Position numbers and translations under genes: made by a program
In this document: piece by piece, positions 1 to 9,799 of the stretch
How the letters are laid out: each line of letters opens with the position of its first letter
Position numbering within the stretch: position 1 is the first letter of the stretch
Virus record (IMG/VR): IMGVR_UViG_3300033153_013547
Span: 186,001-250,000 of that record
Direction: 5' to 3' (one strand)
DNA length: 64,000 nt
DNA from: a virus
The notes under the pieces: model-generated
Told to the model about the DNA's origin: nothing
What the model saw: the letters and a program-made list of their open reading frames with translations, nothing else
The model's database searches: none

Positions 1-1
1 G

Positions 2-151
2 CAAAGATATGCTGTTGGACAAGGACTCATGGGAGATATCAATCCTTCTGATGGTACAATATCTATAGTTATTGAAATACAAAGACCCAGTGGGACGTCT
101 TTTGCTACTTATAGTCCATATGTAAAGTATGTAACTATTGGAGGATTTTAG
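2..151 (+). CDS. C-terminal end of a virion protein (partial)
   Basis: An open frame runs from the window edge for 49 codons to TAG at 149-151. The peptide is rich in beta-type residues (it ends ...KYVTIGGF) and has no motif I recognise. It lies 6 nt upstream of the next structural-type gene in the same direction, so I infer that it belongs to the virion gene run. The start and most of the protein are outside the window. Confidence 0.6.
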   Translation, partial: QRYAVGQGLMGDINPSDGTISIVIEIQRPSGTSFATYSPYVKYVTIGGF

Positions 152-157
152 CAGCCA

Positions 158-2041
158 ATGGGTGAAAGAGATAAGCATGCCAATTTTCTATTACGTAAAT
201 CTGCAGAACTTGGTGCAACCCTTGATCTTGACAATATGTTTGACAAAGAACCTGCAGATAATCTTGCAGACACACTGCCTTCTATAAAATCCAATGAACA
301 ATCCTCTCCTGAAAAAATAAATACCATACTGCATAAATTGTGTCGTAGATCCTCAGATGTCCACTTTGATTCCAAAGAATCATATAGATCTATTCTCATG
401 ACCTTTTTGCGCACACAATATGTGTTGAATTCGATTACTGACAAACTTTCTAGTCTAGCTGTTCAAACATCTAATGTTACAACGGTAGATTTCCCATCAT
501 ATGGCACGGAAATTGCGTCTAATGGCATAATAAGCCATAATAAAAAACTAATAATGTCAGGATATGATGTTATATATAGAGACACCCCAATCTTGTCAAA
601 TATAAAGCCAATCATTGGCAACGTGACATCCAGTGATATTGGCTCTGGTTATTTTACCACAACACTAAGCTCCACCATACAAACCAGGCTTGCTGGATCA
701 GTTAGCATAACAACACATAAGCCAATCAATTATTTAGAAATTGAGCTGATCAATCCAGATGTGTCAGTAAGCATATCTGATTCTACAGGCCATCCAATAG
801 AATTCGTAAAATCAGGATACCATATTTTTTGCTTAAACATATTGGATGCAGGAACATATTCAATGACCATTCAGTGTTCTCCCACCAAAATGAGAAATGA
901 ATATGTAGGCATTATAGGCATAAAAAATATCAAAACATCCATGGTCAAATATGACAAAACCAATTCATTTGACTTTTGGATACTCAACAACAACTCTGGC
1001 ATCTATGCCTCCTCAATTACAATACTGAATGAAGGTGTTGTTTCTAATAATAACAATAGCATTCTCATAAATATTCATTTGCCAGATATAGTAGATGAAG
1101 ATATAGTAGCATTACCTAATCAAACCATTAAATTGTATCACAATATTGGATATGAACCCACAATAACTTTAGACACAGACATATACAATTCCAAATACAA
1201 TGTTAATACATTTAGTAACAAGCAAGATATATACAGACACCAGTGGTCTTTGCCTGCAGATTATCCTACTGGATATCCAGCAATAGAATTTACAAAGATC
1301 ATCCCAAGCAGTGGTAGGTGTCTGACTACCCACATGCAAAGCGAAACGGCTGTTGATTTTGATCCTACTTCGATAGATTGGTCAGATGATTCTATTGAAT
1401 CTCGAAGCTTGTTCGGTCATATTCGACAAGAATTCAAATCAGACGATAAGCTCTTTGGTGACGCTGTATTATTTTACATACATAGCCCTTCAGAAGAGTA
1501 TATCAGTTCAAATATCATTGTAACCAATTGTTCTTGTAATGTGTATATCAACGATGAACTAACATCTAGTGCATCATGCAATGATACAACCATTCCAATG
1601 AGTATTGCTGCCAGGATGAAAAAAGACACAATGAACAAGGTTATTATTATGACATCCTATAACTCTACAACTCCTGGAACATCAGAAGTCGACATAAGTG
1701 ACTTCATCAAAATATTTACGGATGATGACAAATATATTGTATCATCACAGCCAGATTTTATCAAACCAATTCCTTTTTACGAATTCATAATCAATACTTA
1801 TCAAGATTCTACTAAATATTGTGGATACAAGATCACAGATGATCGCAAGTTGCAACTATTCTTTAGGCCCGACAGCCTAATTGCTACGAAGCTTCGCATT
1901 GCTTATTATAAGCACCCAATAAAAACAGCAACCATCAATATCGTTATGGACAAAACGTCAAAAGATATTGGCTACGATGATCAATTAAGCAACAACACTG
2001 GCTTGTTGCTATCCAACAACAAATTCATTTTTAATTGGTAA
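158..2041 (+). CDS. Putative virion structural protein, 627 aa
   Basis: Long plus-strand frame starting at ATG 158. A GGAGG at 140-144, inside the end of the preceding gene, is a slightly distant ribosome binding site. The protein is low in cysteine and rich in Ser, Thr, Asn and Ile, with alternating hydrophobic strands over most of its length, as in baseplate or fibre-type phage proteins. The N-terminal 100 residues are more helical. There is no signal peptide or membrane segment. I do not recognise a family. The structural role is inferred from the next five genes, which share its strand, composition and close spacing. Confidence 0.7.
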   Translation: MGERDKHANFLLRKSAELGATLDLDNMFDKEPADNLADTLPSIKSNEQSSPEKINTILHKLCRRSSDVHFDSKESYRSILMTFLRTQYVLNSITDKLSSLAVQTSNVTTVDFPSYGTEIASNGIISHNKKLIMSGYDVIYRDTPILSNIKPIIGNVTSSDIGSGYFTTTLSSTIQTRLAGSVSITTHKPINYLEIELINPDVSVSISDSTGHPIEFVKSGYHIFCLNILDAGTYSMTIQCSPTKMRNEYVGIIGIKNIKTSMVKYDKTNSFDFWILNNNSGIYASSITILNEGVVSNNNNSILINIHLPDIVDEDIVALPNQTIKLYHNIGYEPTITLDTDIYNSKYNVNTFSNKQDIYRHQWSLPADYPTGYPAIEFTKIIPSSGRCLTTHMQSETAVDFDPTSIDWSDDSIESRSLFGHIRQEFKSDDKLFGDAVLFYIHSPSEEYISSNIIVTNCSCNVYINDELTSSASCNDTTIPMSIAARMKKDTMNKVIIMTSYNSTTPGTSEVDISDFIKIFTDDDKYIVSSQPDFIKPIPFYEFIINTYQDSTKYCGYKITDDRKLQLFFRPDSLIATKLRIAYYKHPIKTATINIVMDKTSKDIGYDDQLSNNTGLLLSNNKFIFNW

Positions 2042-2046
2042 CAATT

Positions 2047-3174
2047 ATGGCAATAACAATACTTTCTCCCAAAAATAATAGTACTACAAACTATCTTAGG
2101 ATTTTTGGCACTGCTGATGCCCAATCTATAGATTTACAAATTGGTGCTGAGATTGTCAAACAAGTTCATGTTGATTCTCAAGGCAAATGGGAAGTATCCA
2201 TATCATCTGACTCCTTGTCTAGTGGATATTATTCAATCATGGCTACAGATGGCACAGATATTCATTCTATCAACATTAAATTTGACAAAACACAGCCTGC
2301 TTCTCCTACATTATATGTATACAGAGAATCTCCTACACAAATAATTGTTTATGGCTTGTCAGAACCAGGATCAAAGATTGTGCTATCAGATGGTGAATTT
2401 CTATATGCTCTAGAAAAACCAGTGGAAGAATCTGGTATGTTTAGATTTTATTATACTCTAACCAAGCCTCTTGTCAAAATATCTGCTCAAGCACAGGATC
2501 CAACTGGTAATACCAGTGAATTGGGAGATTCTATTACTCTTATGTTGGATGATTATTTAGATACTTATGAACCAATCTATGACATCTTCCCTATTCATAG
2601 AATGTATCATAAAGGGGCACTAAATAGTGATAAAACTAATGACCTGTTTGGATCCATGCAAAACACCATGGACACCATGAATGAAGCCATGGATTTTAGC
2701 AGAGCATTGTCAAATATTACAAATAATGAAATTGATGCTACTATGACACATGTGGCATATCAATTCAATCAATTTGATTTTGCGTTTGATCAAGAGATTC
2801 TTTGTAACAATGTGTTTGCCAACATAGAGCAAGAAATAACTGCACTTATATCATTAGATCTGGACTTTAGTCCTGAAATAATATCTGCCCCCATAAAAAA
2901 CATATATCTTTTATTATATTTGAGATCAGAATTGGAAACACCCACAACGCTAGATCTAAATATTATATCTGGTGGAACAATCCGCAAAAAGATCACTATA
3001 GAGACTAATAACTCATATCAGCATAAGGCTATTGATATAACTAATCTTGTCATTGGAAATTTGCTTGGATCAAGTGATTTTTCTATTCTATTACAGCCTG
3101 TTACAGGTAGCGCTAATATATGTTCGGGTGATCAATTAAAGCCAAGGCTGTTGATCAACTATCTAGCCATGTAG
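2047..3174 (+). CDS. Ig-like-domain virion protein, 375 aa
   Basis: The N-terminal 170 residues read as two bacterial Ig-like (Big-type) beta-sandwich repeats. Typical patterns are ADAQSIDLQIG, GKWEVSISSDSLSSGYYSIMATDG and ALEKPVEESGMFRFYYTL. Such domains decorate phage tails and capsids and are thought to bind surface carbohydrates. The C-terminal half is of unknown type, with a helical stretch near MQNTMDTMNEAMDFSRAL and then beta-rich sequence. ATG 2047 is preferred; a TTG at 2035 in the same frame would overlap the upstream gene and has no ribosome binding site. It lies directly downstream of the 627-aa protein. Confidence 0.72.
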   Translation: MAITILSPKNNSTTNYLRIFGTADAQSIDLQIGAEIVKQVHVDSQGKWEVSISSDSLSSGYYSIMATDGTDIHSINIKFDKTQPASPTLYVYRESPTQIIVYGLSEPGSKIVLSDGEFLYALEKPVEESGMFRFYYTLTKPLVKISAQAQDPTGNTSELGDSITLMLDDYLDTYEPIYDIFPIHRMYHKGALNSDKTNDLFGSMQNTMDTMNEAMDFSRALSNITNNEIDATMTHVAYQFNQFDFAFDQEILCNNVFANIEQEITALISLDLDFSPEIISAPIKNIYLLLYLRSELETPTTLDLNIISGGTIRKKITIETNNSYQHKAIDITNLVIGNLLGSSDFSILLQPVTGSANICSGDQLKPRLLINYLAM

Positions 3175-3184
3175 GTGGTTTGCT

Positions 3185-4201
3185 GTGAAAACACACATAA
3201 AAACAATAATTGCCAAAGGAAAGGTTGATTCCTCTGCATACAACCAACTAATAGAAGATTCTGTTGGTGATTTATATGACATGCGTCTAGACATTGACGA
3301 ATTGCTTGCTACAACTAAAGCCCGTTACATAACATCTAATATCAACACTATCACACAAAATGGTATGTTGAACAATATCAATTCATTACTAACTGAAAGC
3401 TTGCTAAAGCCAAGGTATTCTATTATTCGTCCTTACATAACCAAGGGGGCACCATTGATTGGTGGGAATAGCTATGATATTATCTCGCTATCTTCAAGTG
3501 TTTTCCCGGACTATGGCGTTATCACGCCCCCACTATTATCAACTATTACAAAGTTACCCAATCCAGAAAGTGCTGAATATCAACTCAGCTACACTGACTT
3601 GTCTGCCCTTGTCGTTGGCAAGCCACACCTGGCTGTTAGAAACACAGGATGGATAGCAAGCATGGATGAATCTGACAGAACAGATATTGTTCTTACAATC
3701 AGCATTGATCAAGATAGTATTACAAATTTATCTTCTAACACCATAGAAGTTTATCCTCTGATGAATTCATCCATTAGTTCAATATCTGTGATAACCAATG
3801 ATGGCACAGAACAAGTGATAGCCACCAATGTTAATAGAAATGCTTTACTTCCATTTATAGAACAGGAAGTGTCTGCAGTCAAGATGGTGTTTAGTGCTGA
3901 TGATTACTTGGCTTACAATGGAACAGCCTATACTGGACTAAAGCATTTTGATCTTAAAAAGAACATATATGGAGATACTGGGGTTTTTCAAATAGATTTT
4001 GCAAATGCCACTTCTGTTGTGTCAGTTGATACATACCTACAAGGATTTGATAGCAACTATGAACTGACTGAAGAACTATCTTCAACATCAGAAAATATTG
4101 CTTATGAATTCGTATCAAACAACATTGTTCTCAGATTTGGGGTATTAGATACTGAAACTGGCGTCCCAAGACTTATCAGATATTTAAAAGTAAAGCGTTA
4201 A
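3185..4201 (+). CDS. Putative virion protein, 338 aa
   Basis: Starts with GTG at 3185, chosen because AGGTGG lies 6-7 nt upstream. It follows the Ig-like protein by 10 nt. An acidic helical N-terminal section (about residues 20-60, containing YDMRLDIDELL) is followed by beta-rich sequence ending in a basic tail. No family is recognised. The position and composition match the surrounding structural genes. A 90-nt gap follows before the next gene. Confidence 0.65.
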   Translation: MKTHIKTIIAKGKVDSSAYNQLIEDSVGDLYDMRLDIDELLATTKARYITSNINTITQNGMLNNINSLLTESLLKPRYSIIRPYITKGAPLIGGNSYDIISLSSSVFPDYGVITPPLLSTITKLPNPESAEYQLSYTDLSALVVGKPHLAVRNTGWIASMDESDRTDIVLTISIDQDSITNLSSNTIEVYPLMNSSISSISVITNDGTEQVIATNVNRNALLPFIEQEVSAVKMVFSADDYLAYNGTAYTGLKHFDLKKNIYGDTGVFQIDFANATSVVSVDTYLQGFDSNYELTEELSSTSENIAYEFVSNNIVLRFGVLDTETGVPRLIRYLKVKR

Positions 4202-4291
4202 AGCATAACCTTGTCTTTTCTTGCAATAATTTTCAAAAAAGCCATGGTTACCAAAAACTAACTGAAGACAAAAAAGGATTAGCACTCTCTA

Positions 4292-7200
4292 ATGACTGAT
4301 TTTAGAGAAACAAAATCGCTATTAGCATCAATAGGATCATCTATTGGACAAGCCGATCTATACGAAAGATCCGAATACGTGCGCGAAGATATGACAAGTA
4401 GCAATATGAGACTATCGCTGCTTAGAAGAATCTGGGACACAGATATATTTGGATCCTTCCCATTTGATAGTATCACTGACAATACAACAGACTCATTGGT
4501 AGAAGATGGTAAAAAACTATTATCCATCTATTTCTCAGACATAATAAAAGCAGTACTTGATATAGATTATGGTCTTGTGACCATGTCTAATAGTATAGAC
4601 AAATTGCTCAATGAACGTATAGGTATCAGCCAAATTTCTGATGAAACCAATGAAATTAAATACACTTCTGGCAAATATTTGGTTTCTTATCACAAAGCCA
4701 TACACAATCTGAGCAGCTTTGGTGAAGATACTGATTTCAGGATACATAGTGATTACCAAACTTGGGCAATGCATGGGCCACAAGGTAAAACTTGGTCTGC
4801 AATAAAGCCTACACACCTTTCTTGGTCTATAACATCATTGGTGCATAATACCAGTGCTAAAACAATCACCTTCAACCTGCCAGCCAGTATTGCCGCAGGA
4901 TGTAACTTAGACATAGATGGCGGTCTTGTGGGATTGTTTGTGTCTGCCAATATTGGTGGATCAGAAACATTTAGAATTACAAATTATATTGCAGGAGAAA
5001 ATGAAGGCGATATATGTACAATCACTTATACGGACGGCATACTTGGAATCTCTAATGGCGATGTTTTTTACATAGGACTTAGAGATAGTGCATCACGCTA
5101 TGTTTCAGAAAAATTCTGCAACGATCTCGGTTTACCCCAATATTATTGGATGTACGCAGCATCTGACAGCGGAGTATCTTTATCATCTATCACCGATGTT
5201 ATCAATTATACCAACCAAATGTTGTTGATTTATGAACCAATAATAACAAGGTTAGAAAACGCATTAGGATCCAAAGAATGGAGGGGATCCACACTCAGTA
5301 ACAAAAACATACTGGAACATTATGAATACATAAGAAGCAAAATAACAAACGTCTTGGTTCCTGTTATAATGGGCAACGCCTATTATCCAGGTCTAACTGA
5401 ATGCAGAGATGATCTCATCAATTTCAACACATATGGTTATATTGTCCCAGCAGATCCTGCAATAGATGCAATTTCAAATAGTGATCCACCATACTACGCA
5501 AATCCACAAGATGCCTGGGTTCCTGGTGGGCTTTTCAATTTTCTTACCAATACATATTCTGGTTTCAGCACAATATTTAGAATATTATTGGGCACTGATG
5601 TTGCCTTGAAAAGCACCATAATGCCAGGAACATATGAGTTTGATACATTTTATGGGGACTTCATTCTAAATGGTTATTCAACCACAAGCATTGGGAAAAA
5701 TGCTGGACTATATTTCAAGATAAAAGACTTACTTACATATGGATATGTTGATGAATTTGGTAGGCTTTCCTTTATAGATACACTAAATGTCCTATCTGAA
5801 CAATGTAAAAGCTTACTGGCAATGAATACTTTTACCAACACCAACATTACAGACACCACACTACTTACAGATAAGATAAAAACCAATGCATTAGCCCTAC
5901 AAACAGTGAATGACACATTTGGTGCTGCTAAATCATATGTTTCTGATATAAATGTTGCTACCAACACCATTGGTGTTCCCTATGACAATTTTGCAATAAA
6001 GCAGAATAGTCTTATTTCTAAACTCAACTCAATTGCTGCTAAACTTAGATATTTGAGAGTCACTTCATTTGGTTTTGGTGATGCCAATTCTTTCGTTCCA
6101 TCAGGAGCAGTCTCTGGATCTGTTGGATCAGACTTTGGGACTGTTTTACCCCTTTCTATTCCTTACTTTATCCAGTGGAAAATGTATGATGATATAGATG
6201 GCAGAAAACTGTGGGCACCAGAATACGAACATGGATTCCAGCCAACTAATAATCGAGCCCTCGTAGTCAAAGCCCTTCAATTGCCAGCAAATGATGAGGA
6301 TCCTGTTCAGAAACGTGATATAGCCGAATATGATATAGCCGAACGCGAACTTGCCTGCGTCAAATATATGAACGTTGAAACATCGGGCTTTGGATCTGTG
6401 AGCGGAGACTACAACGGACTATATCTAAAAGAACAACGTGGCGCAGAAGCGCTCACCAGGTATTATAAGATTGTATCTCATATCATATGGGGTGAGGATA
6501 ACATAAAGTTTGGATATCTATATCTCAACCCAGGGTTTGGCACGGGTGACGATGAAGATGTTCCTCAAACAAATAGCACATATTCTATTGTCACAACTTT
6601 TCCCCATGAGTTCTTAAGATCAAGCACTTCCCTAACTCCAGTTCCACAAAGACCAGCCATATCCAAGCATTTTAGAATTCTTCCTCTAAATTACAATAAC
6701 TGGTCTGAGTTCAATGATAGAGCCACACATCACTTACGTGATGATAAGGATAATTATAATATTGATCCATATTTTGACAGCACTTTCAGTTTGGCTAACC
6801 TGCAAAACAACTCCATAGCCATCAACAATGCCTGTATTGTTTTCAACATTCCCAGCCAGAGAGCTGTGGGAGATTTCAATGCCCAGTTGCTCAATGTATA
6901 TTTTGATCAACGTAATTTGCTACCATTAACTGCACAGTTTATGCAGCCAGCAGGTGCTGGGGGCTTTGATCATCATGATTCATCTGTCTGGGCAGGAATA
7001 GGTGTGGATGGTGATGATCTCCCTAGTGCTTTTCATAATATTAAACCATATAGAACCCAAATAGGAGATAATCCAGATTCTAATCCATATTACTATAAGA
7101 CATATTTGAACAATGCCCTAATGGAAACATATGATGATAGTGCCCCTTCTTTCATGACCCAATCACTTATTGCAGAAATTTCCCAAACCAAAACATGGGA

Positions 7201-9799
7201 TGAAACATATTTCTCCCCACCAATGTCTAGTACTTCATCTGCTGATGATTATTATAGGCTCTATGATCCTGCAAGTGCCATCAAATTTGATTATTTGCCA
7301 GGAAATGTCAATGTTCGTTCTGATTCTGACAATGATCCAGCAGATTATACGTTAGAAAATTATCCCATATTTTCTATTGATCATGCCTGTACCATAAATG
7401 AAGCAGACAATGATGGATATGTGAGATCACATGATCCACCTGGCAAGGCTATTGGTTCAATAATAATATCCAACAATTTGGTCTATTATGCATCTATCAT
7501 ATACCCATCAGATGGTAGTGGAGAAACATATTTTTCCATAAAGAAAATCATTGATCCCAATCTGTATGTTCAGCCTCAATTTGGATTTGTTGCAATAGCC
7601 CCCAATGGATTTGGAACATTTGATACTAACACCACTACTGGTGGGGATCAAAAGTGGGATAGCAGTGAATGTTATTATTATCTTGTGCTTGCTGACAATA
7701 ATGACGGAGATCCTATCGTCCGTTACATCAATTTAGGACTTGTTTCTAATATATGCAGTGCAGAATCCTATGAAATCAATGCTTATCAAGTCTATGCTAT
7801 CCACTTGAAGCAATCTCTAAGCATAACTACAGGTAATTGGGAATTCTTTGGACTAGACTATAATGGATCAAGCACTCCCATTCTGTTCTATGACTTCCGT
7901 AGAGGTGGTTTCAATGGCTATTTAGACGATGAGAGGTCGTTTAGAATATGGGTGGGCATAAAAAGCATCAAATCAGGAGATACTGATGAGCCTAATTATC
8001 AAATTGCTTATTCTACAAGACAGAATCCCTTCCAGTTCTCTCAACTATTGATAGATCTTGACAATGTAAATAACACAGAAGACAATCTTGTTCCTTGGTC
8101 TATGGCATCTACTAAGGTAGAGATATGGCATGATAGTGATGGGGACGAGTTTACCATCTCAGACGGTGAATCTGGCAGCATTGACTATCTCGAATCTGCC
8201 ACTATAAAAGTCACTGTTCCCCCAGGTGGCAACCAATATAACGGCAAACTTGCAATGATCAATGATGTTCTGGTTATTATAAAAGTCAGTCAATTTGCTA
8301 ATTCTCAATTTATTGTGCAAAACATAGATCCAAGACTTAGAACAATGAGTTGGGCTGTTGGGGAAAAGATACATATACTTAGAGATCTGAGGCATTATGT
8401 TGTTCCTGCTACTACGTTTTCTCTATCCACAGCATTATCTACAAACATAACTCTTAGTAGTACGGGGACTAGAAGTGCAGTTATAATAGGCCGAAACATT
8501 GAGTTAAGTGATCTAATGGACGATGGATATTTGGGCAACGTACCCAACAGTCTTGTTGGGTGTCTGTTGGTATTGCACAATGAAAAGGGTGAGACAGATA
8601 GCCATCTTATAACTTATAATTCTGCAATTAGTGCTGGTCCTGACAGCACCATGACACTAAACCTTGATTCTACAATAGATGGAAAATTTCCTGTGGAAAT
8701 TGGAGATATGGGCAAACACTATAAAACACATTGTTCTATATTTACCACCTTTCATGATGGCTCTTATAATTTAGGTCACCTAATCAATAATCACTCACAC
8801 AACTATCCAGATCAATCTCAGTTGTTAAGCCAGTTTGATCTATACATAACTTCCAACAAAAGAATATTCAGGCTAAGCCCCACTACTGGCTTCAGGACCA
8901 CAGCAGCAGGCTCACATGGACATTATTTCACAGACGACACCACATTTGGTGATAGTGTAAAGGATCAATATGAAATAGTGGGGCCAATTATTACCAATGA
9001 TGACTACTTTGACAGTATTGAAATATTCAATATGGCCACTGCCAGATCATCAACAGATTTGGACAATAAACTAACTTGTAATGCCCCCTGTTTGTTTGCT
9101 TATAATCTAAATAGTGGTGGATCAGCAGTATATGAACTTCCTGTTTTCAAAATGGTAGACTATACGAGTCTAATCAATCCACCTGCTAATGGCATTCATG
9201 ATTTCATCTTCTATGTAGATCATGAAGCACCAGCAAGTAATTATCCAAAACCCTATACGGCTATCACTAATATATTTATCAACGGTAACACAATAGACAC
9301 TGGCATAATACAACATAATTTTCAAGGACATACTGGTAATTTTGAGAGCAATATTGATTTTGATCTGTTCTCCATAGGTTCTGCAGAAACTCAAGATCTA
9401 TTGCTTGATCACATTGAAACAGAAATTAATCAACTTACTGGTGACCAGTGGGATAAGGCAAAATTGAGTTCTGTCAGAAAAGGAGTGGCCAATTTAGCAA
9501 CCAAACGTTATGGTATCAATGAAGTTCCAGCAGCAGATGGTGGCATAACATTTAGAGCTAATAGAATAACAGAGAGAAATGAAACAGCAATCAATATGAC
9601 ACTTGGAGATGTTGCTGTCTCACCATATGGAGCACAAAATGTTGCTTCCATAGGTGTAATAAAACGTGACACCAACCTTGTTCACAGTAGAACTATGATT
9701 TCTAAATCAGCAGGTACACTAAAACTAACTGCTGGAGAAGCCCAAGACATTTGGGGCTATCTATTTGTAAAATCTAACTTGTCTGAGTTATTTGAATAA
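4292..9799 (+). CDS. Giant virion protein, first of three tandem paralogues, 1835 aa
   Basis: Very long uninterrupted frame starting at ATG 4292, with AAGGA about 14 nt upstream. It has no transmembrane segment and very little Lys/Arg clustering, and is mostly beta-type sequence rich in Asp, Asn, Gly and Ser. Near residue 85 is the motif IKAVLDID, found as YRAVLDLD and IKAILDID in the two following genes. Near residues 200-250 a segment reading GGLVGLFV...FRITNYI...TITYTDG reappears near the C-terminus of the 904-aa protein. I infer three related fibre, baseplate or decoration proteins derived by duplication. It overlaps the next gene by 1 nt (TAATG), so the two are probably translationally coupled. 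The molecular function is unknown. Confidence 0.8.
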   Translation: MTDFRETKSLLASIGSSIGQADLYERSEYVREDMTSSNMRLSLLRRIWDTDIFGSFPFDSITDNTTDSLVEDGKKLLSIYFSDIIKAVLDIDYGLVTMSNSIDKLLNERIGISQISDETNEIKYTSGKYLVSYHKAIHNLSSFGEDTDFRIHSDYQTWAMHGPQGKTWSAIKPTHLSWSITSLVHNTSAKTITFNLPASIAAGCNLDIDGGLVGLFVSANIGGSETFRITNYIAGENEGDICTITYTDGILGISNGDVFYIGLRDSASRYVSEKFCNDLGLPQYYWMYAASDSGVSLSSITDVINYTNQMLLIYEPIITRLENALGSKEWRGSTLSNKNILEHYEYIRSKITNVLVPVIMGNAYYPGLTECRDDLINFNTYGYIVPADPAIDAISNSDPPYYANPQDAWVPGGLFNFLTNTYSGFSTIFRILLGTDVALKSTIMPGTYEFDTFYGDFILNGYSTTSIGKNAGLYFKIKDLLTYGYVDEFGRLSFIDTLNVLSEQCKSLLAMNTFTNTNITDTTLLTDKIKTNALALQTVNDTFGAAKSYVSDINVATNTIGVPYDNFAIKQNSLISKLNSIAAKLRYLRVTSFGFGDANSFVPSGAVSGSVGSDFGTVLPLSIPYFIQWKMYDDIDGRKLWAPEYEHGFQPTNNRALVVKALQLPANDEDPVQKRDIAEYDIAERELACVKYMNVETSGFGSVSGDYNGLYLKEQRGAEALTRYYKIVSHIIWGEDNIKFGYLYLNPGFGTGDDEDVPQTNSTYSIVTTFPHEFLRSSTSLTPVPQRPAISKHFRILPLNYNNWSEFNDRATHHLRDDKDNYNIDPYFDSTFSLANLQNNSIAINNACIVFNIPSQRAVGDFNAQLLNVYFDQRNLLPLTAQFMQPAGAGGFDHHDSSVWAGIGVDGDDLPSAFHNIKPYRTQIGDNPDSNPYYYKTYLNNALMETYDDSAPSFMTQSLIAEISQTKTWDETYFSPPMSSTSSADDYYRLYDPASAIKFDYLPGNVNVRSDSDNDPADYTLENYPIFSIDHACTINEADNDGYVRSHDPPGKAIGSIIISNNLVYYASIIYPSDGSGETYFSIKKIIDPNLYVQPQFGFVAIAPNGFGTFDTNTTTGGDQKWDSSECYYYLVLADNNDGDPIVRYINLGLVSNICSAESYEINAYQVYAIHLKQSLSITTGNWEFFGLDYNGSSTPILFYDFRRGGFNGYLDDERSFRIWVGIKSIKSGDTDEPNYQIAYSTRQNPFQFSQLLIDLDNVNNTEDNLVPWSMASTKVEIWHDSDGDEFTISDGESGSIDYLESATIKVTVPPGGNQYNGKLAMINDVLVIIKVSQFANSQFIVQNIDPRLRTMSWAVGEKIHILRDLRHYVVPATTFSLSTALSTNITLSSTGTRSAVIIGRNIELSDLMDDGYLGNVPNSLVGCLLVLHNEKGETDSHLITYNSAISAGPDSTMTLNLDSTIDGKFPVEIGDMGKHYKTHCSIFTTFHDGSYNLGHLINNHSHNYPDQSQLLSQFDLYITSNKRIFRLSPTTGFRTTAAGSHGHYFTDDTTFGDSVKDQYEIVGPIITNDDYFDSIEIFNMATARSSTDLDNKLTCNAPCLFAYNLNSGGSAVYELPVFKMVDYTSLINPPANGIHDFIFYVDHEAPASNYPKPYTAITNIFINGNTIDTGIIQHNFQGHTGNFESNIDFDLFSIGSAETQDLLLDHIETEINQLTGDQWDKAKLSSVRKGVANLATKRYGINEVPAADGGITFRANRITERNETAINMTLGDVAVSPYGAQNVASIGVIKRDTNLVHSRTMISKSAGTLKLTAGEAQDIWGYLFVKSNLSELFE